DNA from: Trichostrongylus colubriformis
Lineage: Eukaryota > Nematoda > Chromadorea > Rhabditida > Trichostrongylidae
Length of the DNA: 64,000 nucleotides
Reading direction: 5' to 3'
NCBI GenBank assembly: GCA_963978905.1
Contig: OZ022259.1
Span: 55,136,727 to 55,200,726 of the forward strand
Shown: in pieces, positions 58,011 through 64,000 of the stretch
Numbering within the stretch: the stretch's first letter is position 1
Layout of the letters: each line of letters opens with the position of its first letter
Made by a program: the position numbers and the translations under genes
The notes under the pieces: generated by a model
Database searches by the model: none
Told to the model about the DNA's origin: nothing
The model's input: only the letters and a program-made list of their open reading frames with translations

Positions 58011-60696
58011 TTTTCAGCACATTTCAGAATTCCTCTGATTTCCTAATCGATGTATATCTTTGCTGTTCCCATCTATTCCAGAGATCCGCAGAAACGCAAA
58101 TTCCACGACTATGAACGCTGCCTGGTGACGAAAACTCGAATTATCTTTGAAAGCAACAATAACAGAACACATATAGACAACTACACGCAGAAGAGCTCGG
58201 CTTATTCATGGAACATTAAAGGTGCAAGAAGAGAATCAAGAAAATGGTAGATAGGAGCAAAGGGGAGAATAAGTACCAAAGACGAGAGGACAGTGAATAT
58301 TCCATTCGGCTGTTTACTAAAAATGGGAGGGACATCAATCAAGTCTCACTAAACGGATGCTAAGACAGGAAAGGTGATTAGGCTGAATCGATAAAACCGA
58401 CTTCGAGCAATTTTAAATTTTCACACACATCTTTACTTACATACAGAAACTCAAGAGACTTATTGGCATGAGCGACCGGCCGAATAGGCCCCGCTCGCCT
58501 GCAATCTAATCCACCGGCTAGCTACGGAAAGGCGCGAGAGATAGAAGTTCTTGGGTTGCTATTTTTAGGTTTTTCCTTGTACTGTTACACTGCTGAGCAC
58601 TCCTTCTTTAAAATTCCGCATTTTGCCAAATTCACGCTTTCCAGTGTTTTGAATCCTGGGTCTAGTCCCGTTTCTCCTGATCTAGCTATCCTTTTGTTAT
58701 TTGTTAGATTCTAATTGAAATGAAGTTGGTGCCGTAGATGTTCGAAAAATTTAGCGGTGAAGCGTTTCCTCGTTTTTCTTTTTTCTTCTGCTATAAATCG
58801 ATTAATCATATTAAGGGAGAGGGACTCGTCAGGGACGATCCTACACATTTTGAACTTATTGCTCGAATAGAACCGTCGAAGAGTTTCATCGCTAGCTTTC
58901 CCTCAAACTTCCCAATAAATGACTCTCTATGGTATTCAGAAAAAAAGAAAAAATGGCAACCTTGTAGAGCTCGAATGAGCTCGAAGATTTGATTCCAGGA
59001 ATGTGTACAACCTATATATAAAGAACCAATGACCAATCGATTCACAGAAAAAAACGGAGCACGCGAAATCTCGTTTTCACGCGATTGTTTGAACACTTCG
59101 GCAATAGCTGTACTTACTAAAAGCATGAAGAATCATTTCCCACCATGAATCATTCTGGAGTGAGATTTGATAGGCTCGTAATTCATTGCACAGGCCATGT
59201 GAACATTGGAACAGCTGCCGCTGCTATACTATTTCGTGCATGGATGGGAGCACCTTGTTGAAAGTTCAGGGGCAAAATCAGCTCACAAGATCATATAACA
59301 CATGCATATGGACGGAACATTGTTGACGCGTCAGTCATGTGAAGGAATTAGGATTCAACACTTAACAAGTTGCCCCCCCCCCCTTCCCCTTCCTTGGATA
59401 GTGTGCGGTAAAAGCTCAACTTTGACATTATGGGATGATATTCACACTTCGCGTAAGCTTTTGATACCCCTGCACGAAAAAAAACGGCTTGCAAAAACTA
59501 CGAAAAATGTGTGAAAACTGTACAACAGTCACTACAAAGTCACAGTGTGACCCTCAGACAAATAAAAACGAGCGATGGCTGTAAATTGCTGTACGTCATG
59601 AAGGAGATGGGAAGAAATGCCACCTATTTGTCCACGGTTCCACCTAAAACGAGAGTTTTTTGCTCGGCAAGTTACGGGTCGGCTGGCAAAACTGGTCTGC
59701 AACAATTATGAGTTCCGTCTAAATGCACACAATCAACTATTAGTTCTTCGAGGAAATGTTACTCACAAATACCAGAATAAAAACTTGATATGCATTTGAA
59801 TGACAGATGTCCAAGACAAATATGGGTGCTACTGTAGTTGGGGTGGGGGGGGGTGGCACTCATTGTCGCGCAGTCGTCCCTCACTCGAAACAGTTTCACA
59901 ATTTCCAGTTTGTATACACGAGTGTTTTTTGCCTGAGCCTTACTCCAGGGGAGTAGGGCTTTCCCCCTAAAGTAAGGCTTAGGCTAAAAACCTAGGAAAA
60001 AGAAGCCGAACAGTGGAGTGTCCCCTTCCCCCCCCCCCCCCCCCCACCCCACCCAACTGCATTAGCACCGAATACACCGAATAATGGTCTGAGCGTTCGA
60101 GAACTTGGTTAGTCCGAGGTTATAACTACCAGTTGCACAATCGCGATTAGGAGATACCTGGCCTGTCCCAGCAACATGCTTGCTTGCCGCAGGGGGCGTG
60201 TCCTTCGCCGTCTGGGCTCTCCCAAATTTGCCTAAGCCTTTTCAGGGAAGGAGCTTTGGCAGCGTCGCGTTCTGACCTCTCTGGTGTCTGACTTCGCGGC
60301 GGGAAGCATGTTGCAGGGCATGGCCAGCTGTCTTCGAACCCACAATCGCGTGTGTCATCGTGCGCATTCTCATTTGAGCGTGCTATTTTCCCTCACTCAT
60401 GACCTCTCATCTCTTATGCCTTACGAGGAGCACGCTTTGCGATCGATCGTATCATCGTGTGGGTTATAACACCAGCCTTGGCTTGGGATTCAGGCTAAAG
60501 CCTGGTCACGAACTAGGTGAATCCTTCGGAGTTTGTGCCCTTAAAGGTCACAGAAACTGCTAACCTAGAAGGGGGTAGTGTAGGTCAGAGTGATTAAATG
60601 AGTGAATCTTAAAGTGGACGGCGTGTTTATAAATGTCAAGGGGTCGTCCAGGGAAATTCCATGACTTCAATCTCTCACTCATTCTACTAGGTACAG
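58011..60696. other. Stretch without assignable gene
   Basis: Contains a C17 tract near 60025-60045, preceded by CCTTACTCCAGGGGAGTAGGG and TTAGGCTAAAAAC words related to the 15.8-kb element. Minus-strand frame 59126-58806 (106 codons) is unrecognised. Confidence 0.35.
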
Positions 60697-60820
60697 CACA
60701 TGTACAGAAACACGAAAAGAACCAGAAACCTTATTTTTCCCAATGCAGAAATTGAAAAACTGGAACAACGAACTGTTCGGATTCTTAATGACTATTTTTC
60801 AACAGCTGTCGGGGGAAGGT
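60697..60820 (+). CDS. Candidate exon, unidentified
   Basis: After TACTAGGTACAG, CAC-ATG opens a frame with charged, helix-like residues (EIEKLEQRTVRILNDYF); a donor-like GGAAG|GTGCGC follows. A second frame is also open over this span. The sequence then enters a MITE of the 0.7-kb family (about 60800-61075). Confidence 0.35.
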
Positions 60821-61075
60821 GCGCAATTCATGTTTTCGCGCCCAATGTAGCTTTGCTTTCCACTGTGTATCCCTGCCCACATCTACTCGCCTCTTTGCTC
60901 CAACCACCCCCAGACGTCCCACCCTGTCGGACGTTAATTTGATGAGCAGATGTACGTCAGCATCGTCTTTTCTCCGTGTGAAACTTTGTATGTGTACCAT
61001 AGCGCGCGAATACAACATAAATATATGCGTAAGAGGAGAACTCAAATTCCCGTGGACGACTCCTTCAAGATCTAC
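60821..61075. mobile_element. Degraded MITE of the 0.7-kb family
   Basis: Shares TACAACATAAATATATG, TGTGAAACTTTG and TTCCCGTGGACGACTCCTT with 708-1138 and 43.5-43.9 kb. The inverted arm at the left is poorly preserved. Confidence 0.5.
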
Positions 61076-61858
61076 GTATAAAACTGAGCATCGCACTTTT
61101 GAGTCAATCACTAACCAGAACAGGGCGGGATATGTGGCAAAAAAGGCTCTTCATGATTTGATTCATCGAAGTTTATTTCGCACACGGTGGCAAGGAAAAT
61201 TGTAGGATAGAAGTGAAATATTTCTGAGATTTTCTATCATAAATCAACCCTAACATCAAGTGTGGCAGATAAGCGCCCTTGGATTAAGCCTATCGGATTC
61301 CCTAGGAGCCTAGCGGTGAAAGAAGGAAATCTGAAATGGGTTCATGTCAAGATTTAAAAAAAACCGATCACTTCATAGGCGAAAGTCAGGAAAGAACTTT
61401 CGAGGTACGGTGAGAAGGTGTGGCTTATTCCCTCACGCAATAGAGCGATCTGGGGAGATAAGGCATAGACTTTTTCAGAAAGAATAATCCTCGTAGCAGT
61501 AGTTATTAGCAGCGGGTGGGCTGGCACTAGCTATTGCACACATTCCCACAGGATCTCGGCTTTCGTTTGCATCCCTGCCGATTGATCATTATCGTTTCAT
61601 TATCGCAACGAGCGCATGCACGATATCTAGAAATGCGATGCATTAATTGCTATTGGACTGGACAATTCTGGATGTCCAAAATTTCTTAGGAATTGAAATT
61701 TTTGCTGCTATGAAATTTTTGTCCCCATCTTTATCTGGTTATAGGTGCTGATCAAAGATTCTGATTCTAACACGGGATACTACACCCTTGAGCGATACTG
61801 CACAGAAAAAAACAGAGACGACAACAGAGCTCTGAAGACAACAGTTGAACCCTTTCAG

Positions 61859-61995
61859 TTAACACTGTGTTAGATCCATCAGCAGAAGTGGTTGATGACA
61901 GTCCTCGATCTATCATACAGCAGAAAGAGGGGAAAATAGACAGAATGAAAGCAACTCTCTCCGAAATTTGGAAGAAAATAGCTGCTTTGCCTAAA
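61859..61995 (+). CDS. Candidate internal exon, unidentified
   Basis: Acceptor GAACCCTTTCAG, donor CCTAAA|GTGAGA. One frame is open throughout (1 nt + 45 codons + 1 nt), giving a charged amphipathic segment (QQKEGKIDRMKATLSEIWKK) with coiled-coil character. Good signals, no family recognised, neighbours not found. Confidence 0.45.
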
Positions 61996-62897
61996 GTGAG
62001 AAGGACACAGCATGAACCGTTGACATCGTTACGAAGTTATCGAATGCGATCACATATGTAGAGCATGACGGCGCTTGTTTTCCACTTAAGGTAGGTTTAT
62101 CATCAAATATGTATTGCATACGCTTACTAATATAAATGTCTGTTTTGAGAGAAGAGCACGGAGGATGGGAAGCGCTTCCCTTCACTCGCCGTCTATACCT
62201 CAGAGAAGATCCAATTTGTTAAATTCAAATGTCACAGCCAGCCCTCATTTCAGTATTCGTACAATGCTCTAGACACGTTAATGGGGTGGGAATGGTCTCC
62301 GCATGACACGACGGTTCTACTGAATCTGGTCCCAACCGTCACCCCAACCGGCTGGCGCGATGATTTTTCAAGGGTCTAATACATGCTCCAAGTACTGATC
62401 GAGGTAAAACCTTCTGCTCGTTATCCTAGCAGCTCAGCTGCATCCATCCGGGGATAAATGAATTCATGGCAGTAAATTAAACATTAAACGACACCGCGAT
62501 TAATCGCTGAACCGATATTTTCGACGGTGATGAAAAAGAAACATTTCAGGTTGAAGAGGCGAGTGGCAGGGACGGCAGCCGAAAGCGGCTGAAATGCATG
62601 AAAGTGTGTGGTGAATTGCGTATTAAAACAGCTTCGTGTGTTGAAGTGTGTTGTTCGGAGAGGAACTGGTTCGAGCCAACTTGAACGGTGATGGAGCCGC
62701 CAAACTGAAACGAACCCTTCGCGTGCAGAAAGCAAACGTTGTGGAAATCACAACCGGGAAAGAGTCGAATTCGGTCCCGGCAAGAGACTTTCAAAAAAGT
62801 AATCACAGAGCACTACACATATGAAAAAAATGTGGATGCTGTGAGATCGGAGAATGGTCCGTTTTGCCTCTACCTCATACGAACCACCGTTTTTCTT

Positions 62898-63037
62898 CTA
62901 CATTTGTGCGGCTGGAGGCCATTTACAGCCCTCATTAAAAATGCTCATCATAGCAATAGGTATCGATCTGCATGCTATGTGCTCGATGCCCCTGCAACTT
63001 TTTCCCCACTCAGTGTAGTCCATCACATTGTCCGGCT
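62898..63037 (-). CDS. Candidate terminal exon, unidentified
   Basis: Acceptor TTTTTTGTATGCAG, then 45 codons to TAG. Protein-like composition with four cysteines (YTEWGKSCRGIEHIAC...). Upstream exons would lie at higher coordinates on the minus strand. Confidence 0.3.
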
Positions 63038-63039
63038 CT

Positions 63040-64000
63040 GCATACAAAAATCGACAGTTAAATGACATCTAATGCTGCAAAGCATGTCGGCTCTTTACGC
63101 TGCTATACATGAAATCGATCGATGTCCACAAATATGAGTTCGCTCATCTAATGCTTTGGCTCGCAGATCATCTCCTAGTTTATATACAGGTTGATGCTGT
63201 AGAATTTCAACGTGTATAAGGGCACTCATCCAATGGTCTGTGTGATTTCCATTTCCATCTTTTGATCCAAAAATTATTGTCGACTAATAACTAAGTTAAG
63301 GCTTTGCCTACCGTGTCCATTTGGATTGTGGCGCTAGCTGTCACACATTACTTCAGCCTTTACCCGGTCCCTAGACCGTTCTGGAGAGGAAATATAATTT
63401 TGAATAGGTGAACACGATTTCGTCGATTGCAAGCTCCTCCCATTGAAGCGAGTCTTCCTTAACTGCTACAAGTACCTTGAATCGCCTTAACCCCCTTTTT
63501 TGTCGGCAACCGGCCCCTTATGGAACGAATTATAGAATTTTCCACCCAAGCATCGAACATATCAACGCATGCTCCGACCAGAGTGGGCGGAGCCCCACTG
63601 GTCCATGTGCGCTTCGTACATTTTCTACCATGCTTCACCCTATCCATAATTGATCCGACCTTTCCCGCTTGTTTCTCAGGCTATGTCGAGTTTCGGGTGA
63701 ACAGCCAAACAAAATAAGAGACACACTAAACTCCTGGTTTATATATGGGTTATGATAGGTCATGACGATGATAGCTTAGACCTCGCTGACTTCCATCGAT
63801 TTTCTTACAGCAAAGTGGATGAAGTGATACCACAATGAAATAACACGTTTAGTTTTGAATAGAATAGTATTCCTGTGAGTTGCCGAGTTATGTATGCTGA
63901 CGGCAGATTTGCCTCCTGGTTATAATTATAGCGCGCGTCGCTCGCTAGTGAGTGCCCACAGGCACTATGTGCATGCGAGCGCGTAAAAAATAGGCTTCTT
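63040..64000. other. Right end, no assignable gene
   Basis: Short overlapping frames only; no element with definable ends. Confidence 0.35.

Overview
The window reads as repeat-rich nuclear DNA of a strongylid nematode, most likely a hookworm (Ancylostoma type). Reasons: very short coding exons with TTTCAG-like acceptors, introns from 53 bp to 5 kb, an SL-type trans-splice acceptor, an RTE retroelement endonuclease of the type I recognise from hookworm genomes, BEL/Pao elements primed by tRNA-Gly, and many small DNA transposons. There are no bacterial operons.

The only complete gene I can assemble lies on the minus strand, 32795 down to 17732. It has nine exons joined in phase into an intact 358-residue DUOX maturation factor (doxa-1/DUOXA family). 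No single open frame in the region is longer than about 100 codons of it. Its introns hold two hAT-like elements, a Helitron, a TTAA element, a hairpin MITE and a fold-back mariner.

Left end (1-17.7 kb): MITEs, unassigned candidate exons (403-661, 9201-9452, 12480-12676), and a scrambled locus at 5.4-9.2 kb. There, three fragments of a PP2A B'' regulatory subunit (PPP2R3 family) alternate with BEL/Pao gag pieces. Two fragments meet at a probable inversion, and a small LTR is fused to a nearly complete tRNA-Gly copy including CCA.

Middle (33-44.7 kb): mostly unannotatable sequence with a few candidate exons (33.7-34.4, 38.1-38.5, 41.3-41.5 kb), a deleted mariner, and a MITE carrying a perfect 126-bp palindrome.

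44.7-50.4 kb: a BEL/Pao element with 5-bp target duplication GGCTT, tRNA-Gly primer site, gag and an env-like frame but no pol. Its 5' LTR is split by a Helitron at a canonical A|T site, and the 3' LTR keeps the empty version of that site. The leader carries about nine hairpins at roughly 47-bp spacing with compensatory stem changes; this is the best candidate for an undescribed functional system here.

Right end (50.4-64 kb): a second copy of the 25-kb hAT-like element in inverse orientation, a TTAA element, an RTE fragment joined to an internally deleted mariner, and candidate exons of unidentified genes on both strands (60.7, 61.9, 62.9 kb).
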